From NCBI GenBank assembly GCA_900770525.1, contig CAAHDT010000034.1:1-64000 (forward strand): 64,000 bases of DNA. The letters run 5' to 3'. A program made the translations under genes and the position numbers. Shown piece by piece: positions 40,735-49,330 of this stretch. This DNA is from Candidatus Gastranaerophilales bacterium. Its GTDB lineage: Bacteria; Cyanobacteriota; Vampirovibrionia; Gastranaerophilales; Gastranaerophilaceae. Below the pieces are notes generated by a model, which was not told the DNA's origin, ran no database searches, and worked only from the letters and a program-made list of their open reading frames with translations. The number at the start of each line of letters is the position of its first letter. The first letter of the stretch is position 1.

Positions 40735-43101
40735 TTGAAAAAGTTAGCTTTTATATCATTATTATCAATCATTATGCTAAGCTCGGGGGCTTTCGCTGCT
40801 GTTGTGCGTAGTGGTGATTTCTATGAAGGCAATGAACTTGAAGAACAGCAGGCGCAATTTTTTGAAGATGCTACTATTAGAAATCAAACATCTGGAAATT
40901 CTGACGTATTTCATACAAATGAAGACTTAACCGGTTCAATCCCTCAGTTTAGCGGAGGTGATGTCAGAAGTGCCAAAGGAATGCCGCTTTTCAAAAAGTA
41001 TCGTATTAAAATGACAAATTACTTCCGTACAAAAGCTTATAATGAAGCGCAAGAAGCCTTGAAAAGAGAGCAAAAATGGCAACAGGAAGATGCTGACAAA
41101 GAAGAGGTAATTAAGCAGAAAGAGCTTGAAGATAATAATTTTGATTATCTTGACGAAGATTTATTAGAAAGAAATATTAACAAAGTATACAAAGATAAAT
41201 CCGGTAACGAAATAAAAACTTCTAAGTTTGAAAAGTTTAAAAATGTATTTAAGCGTAACAAATCTAAAATAACTGAAACCGACACAAAAGATTCTGATAA
41301 TGCGAAGGTTGACTCTGCTGAACCTTCTGAAAATCAATTAGAGTTGTCTGGGGGAGTAAAAGAAGTTGTTGCAGAAAAAGATATTATTTTAGACTGCGAC
41401 AAAATGGATTATAGCGATGATACTGCAGATTTAATTGCAACCGGACATCCTGTATTGTCATTCCCTCCTCAAGGGGTAACGATTAAAGCGGATAAACTTG
41501 TTTATAATACTGCAAGTAATATTATAAAAGCTTACGATAATGTAGAAATAATTAAAGACGGCTCTTCTATTTATGGTGATTATATTCAGATTAACATGAA
41601 TGACGAAACTTCTATCGTTAAAAATATGAAAGCTGATAAGATGAATATGATTATCAATGCAAAAAATGTTACGGCATCAGAAGACACCATTGTACTTGAA
41701 GATGGAACAATGACAGGGGATAAGCATTATGTCCTATATCTTCGCTCACGTATGATTGGTCCCCGTCTTGAAAATATGCTCATAGACGAAAATGATCGTT
41801 CAACGATAACAGGAGATGACGGCTTAAAAGTTAAAATCAAGGCCGATGAAATATATGTAACAGCGAAAAAAGACCATGATGTCGTAACGGTTAAAAATGC
41901 TGACATATATTTGCATGACAATCATCTAACACGTTTCAGCTCGTTTACCGCTCACACAAACAAAAACCACGAATATTTTGAGGCGAATTATCCTGAATTA
42001 GGTTCAAAACCACGATTAGGAATGTTCGTAGGACCTGGGTTTGTATTTGACTCACCGTATGGTGGTGGAACATTTAAGGTTATTCCGTTTTTAAATTATA
42101 AGAGCGGGTTTGGAGCCGGTGCTGCTTTAAAATATAGAAGCGGTACAAACTTTACGGAAGCCTATTATGGTTCTGCGGCAGATATTTTTATGTTAAAAGG
42201 TCGTCAATTTTTGGATGATCGTTTGTATTTGCAATACGGTGTAAATTCATATATTGAAGACTGGTTTATCGGCAGTGGGATGTCTAAATACCAACTTGAA
42301 GCAGTGTATAGAGATTCTACCACTATTCCTAACACTCTTGCAAAAGGGCTTTCAGCAAGATATAGACAAAGAATTACAGCGGGTTATATTCAGGATTCCA
42401 ACTATAACAGACGAAATGAAAATATTAGTTCCGGTGGAATTGGGACAACAAGACTTAAGTATATGGCAGAATTATCTCAAAGTTTGTACAATTATGAAAA
42501 TAAAGACAAACGTATACTGGCAAATTTAGCCTTGGTAATGCAAGGTAGTGCTGCATTATATGGAACAGGCGATACTCAGTTTATTGGAAGAATCGGACCA
42601 ATGTTACATACCCAATATAAGTATTGGATGCAGGATTTAGGGTACTTTTTGTCTACTTTTGATGACAGGACTCCTATTCCGAGATTTGATACATACCGTT
42701 ACGGTAGGTCAAATGTTTATGCGAGAGAATCGTTGCGCGTAAACAAATATTTGACTGTATCTTGGGTAACATCTGCAAATTTATCTGACGATGCTCCAAA
42801 CAATAAAGTTTTTCAAGAAAATGGGTTTTATTTTTCTTTAGGCCCGGATGACGTAAAAGTTACTTTGGGGTATGATTTTATCCGTGAGCAAACTATTTTC
42901 TTGTTTACGACTTCTCTTGATATGAAGGGCACAAGTGTCGATTACAAAAAGATGGTAATCAAAAATCCTGAAAAACTTGCAAGAGATGATTCAGAAAAAG
43001 TTGAATTGGTAAACTTTGACCAGAAAACGCCTCCAAAAGTTAAGAGAACTCATGCTGAGGTTATAGAAATTCAAGATCCAGATAGAGAACAAATACAATG
43101 A
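40735..43101 (+). CDS. OstA/LptD-like outer membrane LPS-assembly protein
   Basis: A 788-residue exported protein with a TTG start (AAGGGAG upstream) and a signal peptide ending AFA (about residue 21). A charged, poorly conserved region (about 25-210) comes first. An OstA/LptA-type beta-jellyroll (about 220-420) follows, with repeats such as DCDKMDYSDDTADLIATGHPVLS and IKADKLVYNTASNIIKAYDNVEI. The remainder (about 440-750) is rich in aromatic, alternating beta strands of an outer-membrane barrel. The length is close to LptD. The paired cysteines of proteobacterial LptD are missing. Its place directly before lpxI and lpxB supports a role in lipopolysaccharide insertion. Confidence 0.75.
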   Translation: MKKLAFISLLSIIMLSSGAFAAVVRSGDFYEGNELEEQQAQFFEDATIRNQTSGNSDVFHTNEDLTGSIPQFSGGDVRSAKGMPLFKKYRIKMTNYFRTKAYNEAQEALKREQKWQQEDADKEEVIKQKELEDNNFDYLDEDLLERNINKVYKDKSGNEIKTSKFEKFKNVFKRNKSKITETDTKDSDNAKVDSAEPSENQLELSGGVKEVVAEKDIILDCDKMDYSDDTADLIATGHPVLSFPPQGVTIKADKLVYNTASNIIKAYDNVEIIKDGSSIYGDYIQINMNDETSIVKNMKADKMNMIINAKNVTASEDTIVLEDGTMTGDKHYVLYLRSRMIGPRLENMLIDENDRSTITGDDGLKVKIKADEIYVTAKKDHDVVTVKNADIYLHDNHLTRFSSFTAHTNKNHEYFEANYPELGSKPRLGMFVGPGFVFDSPYGGGTFKVIPFLNYKSGFGAGAALKYRSGTNFTEAYYGSAADIFMLKGRQFLDDRLYLQYGVNSYIEDWFIGSGMSKYQLEAVYRDSTTIPNTLAKGLSARYRQRITAGYIQDSNYNRRNENISSGGIGTTRLKYMAELSQSLYNYENKDKRILANLALVMQGSAALYGTGDTQFIGRIGPMLHTQYKYWMQDLGYFLSTFDDRTPIPRFDTYRYGRSNVYARESLRVNKYLTVSWVTSANLSDDAPNNKVFQENGFYFSLGPDDVKVTLGYDFIREQTIFLFTTSLDMKGTSVDYKKMVIKNPEKLARDDSEKVELVNFDQKTPPKVKRTHAEVIEIQDPDREQIQ

Positions 43102-43727
43102 AGACAATAGATGAACTAAAACAAGAAATAATAAGATATGGCAAGTTAGCAGAAGAGAAAAATCTTACTCCAGGAATTTCCGGTAATATGTCTGCAAGAT
43201 TTGGTGATAAAATTTTGATAACATCATCAGGTTCTGCAAACGGATATTTGAGTGAAGATGATTTTGCAGTGATTGACTTTGAAGGAAATGTAGTAGAAGG
43301 TACTAAAAAGCCATCCAGCGAAAAATTAGTTCATACTGCTTTTTACAAAATGCGTGAAGACGTTAATTATATTCTGCATATGCATAGCCCATTTTTGAGC
43401 TCGTTTGCTTCAGCAGGGTTGGCATTAGACGAACCGATTATGGCTGAAAATGTTTTTTATTTCGGGCAGATTCCGCTTGCTGAATACGGTTTGCCTTCAT
43501 CTGTAGATTTGGCTGAAAAAACATCAAAATATTTTAATGAATATAATGCTGTTTTGATGGCAAATCATGGTTTTATTGTTGGCGATAAAACTATTGAAGA
43601 TGCGTTTTATAAGTTGGTTTTAGCTGAATCTTATGCTCAAGTTGTATTGAATACAAGATTGCTTGATGGTGCAAAATTGCTCACTGACGAGCAAGTAAAA
43701 GAGATTTATCAATTAAGAACAAAATAG
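43098..43727 (+). CDS. Class II aldolase/adducin-family protein
   Basis: A 209-residue class II aldolase of the fuculose-1-phosphate aldolase type. Zinc ligands are present in HMHS (two His) and NHG (third His), with the catalytic glutamate in KPSSEKLVH. The N-terminal GNMSAR and SSGSANGYL phosphate-binding loops are also present. Members cleave or epimerise phosphorylated sugars or act in methionine salvage; the substrate is not clear. The ATG overlaps the end of the LptD-like gene by 4 bp, so it is tightly built into the lipid A operon, which suggests a link to envelope sugar supply. Confidence 0.85.
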   Translation: MKTIDELKQEIIRYGKLAEEKNLTPGISGNMSARFGDKILITSSGSANGYLSEDDFAVIDFEGNVVEGTKKPSSEKLVHTAFYKMREDVNYILHMHSPFLSSFASAGLALDEPIMAENVFYFGQIPLAEYGLPSSVDLAEKTSKYFNEYNAVLMANHGFIVGDKTIEDAFYKLVLAESYAQVVLNTRLLDGAKLLTDEQVKEIYQLRTK

Positions 43728-43744
43728 AAAAGAGGATTATAAAA

Positions 43745-44560
43745 GTGTCATTAGAATTGGAACATAAACAAGGATTGATTGCAGGTGATGGAACATTACC
43801 CGTAAAAATGGCTCAATATGCTAAAGAAAATGGATTTGATGTAGTATGTATTTCTTTTTCAAAAGACAATTTGTCACAGTTGAAAAAGTATTGTTCAAAA
43901 GTTTATTCTTGTCACCCGGGAGAAATCAACAGAATAGAACAAATTCTAAAAGACGAAGAGATAAAACAGGCAACTTTCCTTGGAAAAGTTAATAAAAGTG
44001 TTCTCTTAAAGCTGTATAAATTTGATTCAAGAGCTATTGAAATTTTAAAATCAGTAAAACGCTTAAATGACGATGAAGTTATGCTACTTATTGTGAGAGA
44101 ATTTGAAAAACTTGGTATTTGTGTTTTAGATCAGACTATTTTCATTAAAAATTTAATGATTCCTGCAGGTGTTCTTGGTAAACATAAACCGACAGAAGCT
44201 CAAATGGAAGACGTAAATTACGGATTTTGGCTTGCTAAAGAGATGGGCAAAGTTGACGTTGGGCAATCTGTTGTTATTAAAGACAAAATGGCGATGGCGG
44301 TTGAGGCTATTGAAGGTACTGATGTTTGTATTAAGCGTGGTGCAAAACTTGCTAAGAAAGGTGCTTGTGTTATTAAAGTTGCAAAACCTAAACAGGACAA
44401 ACGTTTTGATATTCCGGCAGTTGGCTTGAGAACTTTAAAAACAATGAAAAGACATAGAGCAAGTCTTTTAGCGGTAGAAGCAAACGAAACAATTATTGTT
44501 GATCAGGAAGAAGTAATAAAATATGCTGATGCACACAATATTGTTCTTATGGCAGTGTAG
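43745..44560 (+). CDS. lpxI: UDP-2,3-diacylglucosamine pyrophosphatase LpxI
   Basis: A 271-residue protein with the LpxI order: GLIAGDGTLPVKMAQYAKENGF at the N terminus, TFLGKVNKSVL, then the C-terminal domain MIPAGVLGKHKPTEAQMED, DVGQSVVIKDKMAMAVEAIEGTD and KPKQDKRFDIPAVGLRTL. LpxI makes lipid X from UDP-diacylglucosamine and replaces LpxH in many lineages. It starts with GTG and is followed 3 bp later by lpxB, the next enzyme in the pathway. Confidence 0.92.
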   Translation: MSLELEHKQGLIAGDGTLPVKMAQYAKENGFDVVCISFSKDNLSQLKKYCSKVYSCHPGEINRIEQILKDEEIKQATFLGKVNKSVLLKLYKFDSRAIEILKSVKRLNDDEVMLLIVREFEKLGICVLDQTIFIKNLMIPAGVLGKHKPTEAQMEDVNYGFWLAKEMGKVDVGQSVVIKDKMAMAVEAIEGTDVCIKRGAKLAKKGACVIKVAKPKQDKRFDIPAVGLRTLKTMKRHRASLLAVEANETIIVDQEEVIKYADAHNIVLMAV

Positions 44561-44563
44561 ATT

Positions 44564-45688
44564 ATGAAAAAAATATTTATAATTACAGGTGATTATTCTG
44601 GAGATATTCATGCCGGTTGCGTTGTGGAGGCGCTAAAAAGTTTGTCTTCCGATATTCAAATAGAAGGTGTTGGCGGTGAAAATTTAAAAAATGCCGGTGT
44701 TAAACTTTTATGTGACCAAAGTAAAATGGGGGTAGTAGGATTATCTCCAAAGATTATTTTTGACCATATTTTGTTAGGTAAAAAAATTGTTGATTACCTT
44801 ACAAAAGAGTATAAACCGGATTTAGTTTTGCTAATTGATTATGGCGGATTTAATTTGAAAATTTCTAAAGTTCTAAAGCGTGCTGGGATAAGAATTTTTT
44901 ATTATATTCCACCTCAAGTTTGGGCAAGTAGAAAATGGCGCATAAATGCTATAAAGAAAAATATAGATGAAGTGCTTTGTATATTTCCTTTTGAAAAAGG
45001 ATTATACGAAAGTCATGGGATAAAAACTCATTATTGTGGACACCCGTTAGTATCCCAGCTTCCGGCTCCTGCTGACAAAAGTGAGTTTTTCAAGAAACAT
45101 GGGCTTGATACTAATAGAAAACTTGTTTCAATATTCCCTGGGTCAAGAGATTTTGAATTAAAAAATCTTGCAAAAGTTTTTGTTAAATCGGCAAAAGATT
45201 TGCAGAGAAAACATCCGGAACTTCAGTTTTGTATATCTCATGCACCGAATTTGTCTGATGAAGTTTATGATAAATATTTTAAAGATACAGATTTTAAAAT
45301 CATCAAGGGTGAAAATCAGGCATTGTTAAGTGTTTCGGACGCTCTTATTTTAGCCTCCGGTACAGTGGCATTAGAAGCAACTCTATATCAAACCCCTATG
45401 ATTATTGCATATAAAGGACCAATATTATTTTATCTTATATATTTGCTTGTAAGATGTATAAATATGGTATGCCTTCCCAATATTATAAGTGGTAAATTTA
45501 TTGTTCCTGAAATTTTAGAACAGAATGTGACGGTACACAAGATTTCTTATAATATTGAAAAGCTTTTGTATGACAAAAAGGCAAGAGAGGAGCAAATCGA
45601 AGGGCTTACAGGTGTGAAAGATTTGTTGTCAGATAAAATTTCTTCTCAAGAGGCTGCCAAAGAAATTGTAACCGCTCTTGGATTATAA
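44564..45688 (+). CDS. lpxB: Lipid-A-disaccharide synthase
   Basis: A 374-residue GT19 glycosyltransferase that joins lipid X and UDP-diacylglucosamine. Motifs are GDYSGDIHAGCVVEAL, GVGGENLKNAGV, YYIPPQVWASRKWR, FPGSRDFELKNL and ASGTVALEATLYQTPMIIAY. It is the last gene of the envelope operon. No terminator is evident in the 2 bp before the convergent gene. Confidence 0.95.
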   Translation: MKKIFIITGDYSGDIHAGCVVEALKSLSSDIQIEGVGGENLKNAGVKLLCDQSKMGVVGLSPKIIFDHILLGKKIVDYLTKEYKPDLVLLIDYGGFNLKISKVLKRAGIRIFYYIPPQVWASRKWRINAIKKNIDEVLCIFPFEKGLYESHGIKTHYCGHPLVSQLPAPADKSEFFKKHGLDTNRKLVSIFPGSRDFELKNLAKVFVKSAKDLQRKHPELQFCISHAPNLSDEVYDKYFKDTDFKIIKGENQALLSVSDALILASGTVALEATLYQTPMIIAYKGPILFYLIYLLVRCINMVCLPNIISGKFIVPEILEQNVTVHKISYNIEKLLYDKKAREEQIEGLTGVKDLLSDKISSQEAAKEIVTALGL

Positions 45689-45690
45689 GG

Positions 45691-46890
45691 CTATAAAACT
45701 CCTTTCATCATTTCTGCTAAGGCAATTTTTGCTGCTCGAATAGGAGCGGAGAAAGATGTTCCTTGTATTGTTGCAAGAGTTGTTCCAACTGGTTTATCGG
45801 CTAATAACATAGGGGAGTCAGTACCGTGTAAACCTGAAATATTAATACCATTTTCAGTTTGTGTTATTGGAAATTTATAATTTTCATAATGTTGGGTGAA
45901 TATACTGTTTCTGGAAGAAGAATCCGTGTGAATTTTACCACTACGATTTAAGCCCCCAACACCTTCTGTTCCTTTATAACAGAGCATTATGTTGAGTGAA
46001 TCGTAGCCGTCATTGCCTGAGCTAAATAGTATTCTGTTTCCTGAGGAAAATTGTTTTATTATTTGTGTAATTTTTTCATGAATATTAGGGCTATCTTGTT
46101 TAATTTTTTCTCTTATTGCTTTTCGTAGTTCTATACCATTTAAGTGCTGTCCAAAAATATCAACATCCACTCCAAAAGAGCAACATATAATAGATTTTTG
46201 TTTATTTGTTTTTTGTTTTAGTTCTTCTAAAAATTTTACAAAGTCGTCTTTTGAATAAGGTGGAAACATTAATGTTTCATATTGGGCAAAAGGATTATAC
46301 CTTTTAGCTAGATTATTTGTGACGTCATTATGTTTTAGATTTTTATAAACTTTTTCATTTTGTGCTGTGTCACATAAGATTATTTTTCTCGAAGTGAGTT
46401 GAGTATTTTTTATAAAAGTGCCATTTTCATCTAAAATTCTGATTTTTATTTGTCCGTCATTAGTTCTACCTTCTTCAAGAAGGTGATATCCTTTGTTATC
46501 GATAGGGTTTATCCAAAATGTTCGATTATACGAGTCTTTAATTTCCGTTGATTGCAATCTTTTTAAATCTTCCGGTGTGATTTTATCACTTTGTAGTACC
46601 TTTTTAGAGCGAACTATATAATCATTATTTTGAGCAAGTTTGTTTAGTTTTCTTGCCTGTAGCATTTCAACGGATATAAATCTGGGCAAGTTGAATGTTT
46701 GGTTTGAATATGGATATGTTGCACTTAAGTTTACACCATGAAATTCCGGAGTTTTAGTTTCTAAAATACTTCGGCAACGACTAACTTTCGTATAATTACT
46801 GATGAGTTGTCTGGTTGTTATGTTTAGTGCAAAAATTCCCATGCTCATATAAAGCATGGGAAAAAATTTTTTTGTTATGTTTTTATACAT
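45691..46890 (-). CDS. Subtilisin-like (S8-related) protein with F-x-G tag, triad incomplete
   Basis: A 399-residue protein. It has a hydrophobic N terminus (about 8-24) and then the tag TPEFHGVN (F50-G52). The C-terminal half is S8-like: SSGNDGYD corresponds to the oxyanion-hole asparagine region, and GTSFSAP near the C terminus carries the serine (S379). I cannot find the usual Asp-Thr-Gly and His-Gly-Thr motifs upstream. HGTD occurs only just before the serine motif, out of order, so the protein may be inactive or rearranged. The start overlaps the end of the DUF429-like gene by 8 bp, which suggests the two work together. Confidence 0.55.
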   Translation of the reverse strand: MYKNITKKFFPMLYMSMGIFALNITTRQLISNYTKVSRCRSILETKTPEFHGVNLSATYPYSNQTFNLPRFISVEMLQARKLNKLAQNNDYIVRSKKVLQSDKITPEDLKRLQSTEIKDSYNRTFWINPIDNKGYHLLEEGRTNDGQIKIRILDENGTFIKNTQLTSRKIILCDTAQNEKVYKNLKHNDVTNNLAKRYNPFAQYETLMFPPYSKDDFVKFLEELKQKTNKQKSIICCSFGVDVDIFGQHLNGIELRKAIREKIKQDSPNIHEKITQIIKQFSSGNRILFSSGNDGYDSLNIMLCYKGTEGVGGLNRSGKIHTDSSSRNSIFTQHYENYKFPITQTENGINISGLHGTDSPMLLADKPVGTTLATIQGTSFSAPIRAAKIALAEMMKGVL

Positions 46891-47506
46891 TAATCAAATT
46901 AGGATTTTTGATTACATCAATAACTTTCATCCCTTTAAAAGAACCGATTTGTTTGATGTTATCAGGATTTTTTGAATTTTCTCTTGCAAGAATAGCACCA
47001 ACCATTGCTTCTAATTGTGACATTGGCATCATATTTTGTGGCAAGTCAATGCCCCACTCGTTTGTAAGTGCTTGTTGCAAAAATTTGCAATCGGCAGGAG
47101 AACGTTCCTTGAAACAAGAGTTAAGGTGCATACTTTGACGTGTCAGATATGTTTCAAATCTGTTTACCGGAATATTTTTTTCAATAAGAGATTTAAAAAA
47201 CTCGTTACCTCTTGTAGTATATCTTTGAGTCCAATTATCCTGATTTGGAAAATGTGGATTTGTTGAAACCAGTTGATAAGGTTTGGACAAAATTCGCCAT
47301 TTTCCATTAAGCATTGTTCTATCCCAAGCTAGAGATGCGCATATTTCGGAATCTTTTAATGACGAAAAGTTTTCAAAAAAGAATATAATATCGTTCATTT
47401 TATACAATTTGTCGACTAGTATAAAATTCCCGTCATTATCCATAACCGCCACACCGGAATCCATGCTTGAACCTGAACTTAGTGATAATCCTATGTAAAA
47501 TTTCAT
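46883..47506 (-). CDS. DUF429-like protein (possible RNase H-fold)
   Basis: A 207-residue soluble protein. The start FYIGLSLSSGSSMDSGVAVMD, a central CASLAWDRTML and FETYLTRQSM, and the late SQLEAMVGAILA fit the order of DUF429-type RNase H-like proteins, but the match is from pattern memory only. AGGAGAGAAC precedes the ATG. It is the first gene of a two-gene unit with the S8-like gene. Its promoter must lie in the gap that also holds the rightward small RNA. Confidence 0.5.
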   Translation of the reverse strand: MKFYIGLSLSSGSSMDSGVAVMDNDGNFILVDKLYKMNDIIFFFENFSSLKDSEICASLAWDRTMLNGKWRILSKPYQLVSTNPHFPNQDNWTQRYTTRGNEFFKSLIEKNIPVNRFETYLTRQSMHLNSCFKERSPADCKFLQQALTNEWGIDLPQNMMPMSQLEAMVGAILARENSKNPDNIKQIGSFKGMKVIDVIKNPNLINV

Positions 47507-47528
47507 AATGTTCTCTCCTATGAAGGAC

Positions 47529-47556
47529 TTGTAATTTTGAAAATATGGTTTATAAT
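47529..47556 (+). promoter_or_regulatory. Promoter of the intergenic RNA
   Basis: TTGTAA (47529-47534), 16 bp and the perfect TATAAT (47551-47556). It predicts a start at about 47563, where a G/C-rich structured segment begins and no ORF follows. Confidence 0.65.
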
Positions 47557-47562
47557 ATGAAT

Positions 47563-47652
47563 GGGCGAGCAGATTGCCGTCTGCTCATTAAATGCCCGTT
47601 TAGAGTAGTTTAAGCGCTAGAATTATAAGTAAAATTATAACTAGCGCTTTTT
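47563..47652 (+). ncRNA. Candidate small RNA, about 90 nt
   Basis: The 240-bp gap between the DUF429-like gene and map holds a complete non-coding transcription unit on the plus strand. A promoter is at 47529-47556. A first hairpin has GGGC (47563-47566) pairing with GCCC (47594-47597) around GAGCAGA/TCTGCTC (47567-47573, 47580-47586). A terminator stem follows, AAGCGCTAG (47612-47620) with CTAGCGCTT (47641-47649) plus an inner TTATAA pair, ending in a T-run. Both flanking genes are on the minus strand, so the terminator cannot belong to them. No known RNA family is recognised. Confidence 0.6.
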
Positions 47653-47745
47653 CAGTTACTACCAACTATCTCACCCCCCTTCTAAAACCTTATTATGCGC
47701 ACTAGAAGATTTTCAAGGGAGTATAGGGCATACCCGAGAATTATA

Positions 47746-48498
47746 TTATTCCATTAATTTAGTCATAATTTGTGGTCCGTCATCGGTTGCAGCTACTGTA
47801 TGTTCAAAGTGAGCAGAAGGCTTTTTGTCGACAGTGCTTACAGTCCATTCGTCAGCGCCAACAGAAACTTCATCTACGCCCATATTTAACATAGGTTCAA
47901 TCGCGATTACGTAACCTTGTTTAATAGGAGTTTTGTCGCCAACTCTGTAGTTGTACAAGAATGGTTCTTCGTGCATTACATGTCCTACTCCGTGTCCGCC
48001 GTACTGTCTTACGATTCCGTAACCATATTTTACGGCAACATCTTCTACGGCTCCTGAAATGTCATCTAAGACATTCCCGGGACGCATTTTTTCTATACCT
48101 GCATATAGAGATTCTTCTGTTGCTTTCATGAGGCGTTTAATATCATCACTAACATTGCCTACTGCGTATGACCACGCGCTATCGCCTACAAGTCCGTGGA
48201 AAGTTGCACCAACATCAATACTAATAATATCCCCGTCTTTTACGATAACATCTTCTGAAGGGATACCATGTACGACTTGTTCGTTGATAGATGTACAAAT
48301 ACATGCCGGAAAACCGCTATACCCTAAAAACGTAGGTATAGCATGGTTTTCTTTAATAACTTTCATTGCGATATTGTCGAGTTCCTTGGTACTAATCCCC
48401 GGTTCAACAACTTCACGCATTTTCTTATGAACCAATGCTACAATATGACCGGCATGGCGCATAAGTTTAATTTCTTCTCTTGATTTTCTATTAATCAT
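47746..48498 (-). CDS. map: Methionine aminopeptidase, type I
   Basis: A 250-residue type I enzyme that removes the initiator methionine. The metal ligands are in SIDVGATFHGLVGDSAW (two Asp), GHGVGHVMHEEPF (His), AIEPM (Glu) and FEHTVAAT (Glu). Length is normal and there is no zinc-finger extension. The start overlaps the end of adk by 8 bp. The adk-map pair is usual, though normally next to secY and ribosomal genes, which are absent here. Confidence 0.97.
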   Translation of the reverse strand: MINRKSREEIKLMRHAGHIVALVHKKMREVVEPGISTKELDNIAMKVIKENHAIPTFLGYSGFPACICTSINEQVVHGIPSEDVIVKDGDIISIDVGATFHGLVGDSAWSYAVGNVSDDIKRLMKATEESLYAGIEKMRPGNVLDDISGAVEDVAVKYGYGIVRQYGGHGVGHVMHEEPFLYNYRVGDKTPIKQGYVIAIEPMLNMGVDEVSVGADEWTVSTVDKKPSAHFEHTVAATDDGPQIMTKLME

Positions 48499-49150
48499 TT
48501 ACTACCTTCAACAATCTTTCCCATACTTCAGAAATTTCACCGTTAGCATCGATTGTTTTCAAAACGCCTTTGTTTTTGTAGTAGTCGATTAAAGGAGCTG
48601 TTTCCTTGAAGTATGTATCAAATCTCGATTGAGCTACTTCTCTTGTATCATCTTTTCTTTGAGTTAATTTTTCACCGCATTTGTCGCAAATACCTTCTTC
48701 TTTAGGTGCTTTGAATGCTAAGTTGTAAATTTCTCCACATTTAGGGCAAGAACGGCGGTTAACAATTCTTTCAACAAGAACGCTTGTATCAATATCGAAA
48801 TAAATTGCTTTAAATGAAGCAGCGCCATCTTTGTCGATTTCTTCGTTCATTTTTTCTAATTCTTCTGCTTGTTCAACGCTTCTTGGAAAACCATCAAGAA
48901 TGTAACCGTTTTTACAGTCATCTTGAGATAGTCTGTTTTTGATAATACGTGTAACAAGTTCTACAGGAACTAATTGACCTTTGTCTATATATGCTTTAGC
49001 TTCTTTCCCTGCATCTGTTTCGCCTTTGATTTCTGCTCTCAATAAAGAACCAGTATCAACGTGTGGAAAGTTTAAATATTCTGATAATTTAGCGGTTTGA
49101 GTTCCTTTTCCGCAAGCTGGTGGTCCTAAAAAAATTAATTCTTTTTTCAT
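48491..49150 (-). CDS. adk: Adenylate kinase (zinc-type LID)
   Basis: A 219-residue kinase that interconverts AMP, ADP and ATP. The P-loop is GPPACGKGTQ, DGFPR is present, and the LID domain has a four-cysteine zinc site (C135, C138, C155, C158; CPKCG and CDKCG), as in Gram-positive and some other adenylate kinases. AGAGGAGAA precedes the ATG. It is first in an operon with map. Confidence 0.97.
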   Translation of the reverse strand: MKKELIFLGPPACGKGTQTAKLSEYLNFPHVDTGSLLRAEIKGETDAGKEAKAYIDKGQLVPVELVTRIIKNRLSQDDCKNGYILDGFPRSVEQAEELEKMNEEIDKDGAASFKAIYFDIDTSVLVERIVNRRSCPKCGEIYNLAFKAPKEEGICDKCGEKLTQRKDDTREVAQSRFDTYFKETAPLIDYYKNKGVLKTIDANGEISEVWERLLKVVND

Positions 49151-49330
49151 AATAAAAGTTCTCCTCTTTTTCTATACAATCCTGAGTTAATCATACATCA
49201 ACCGCTTAACAAATTCAATAAGTTGATATTTTACAATTCTTAAGAAACCTTTTTAATTCAGCAATTTTTAGCTAGAAAAATTGTTTATAAAAGTATAAGG
49301 GGATATAACTAACTTAAAGGGGATTTTACG

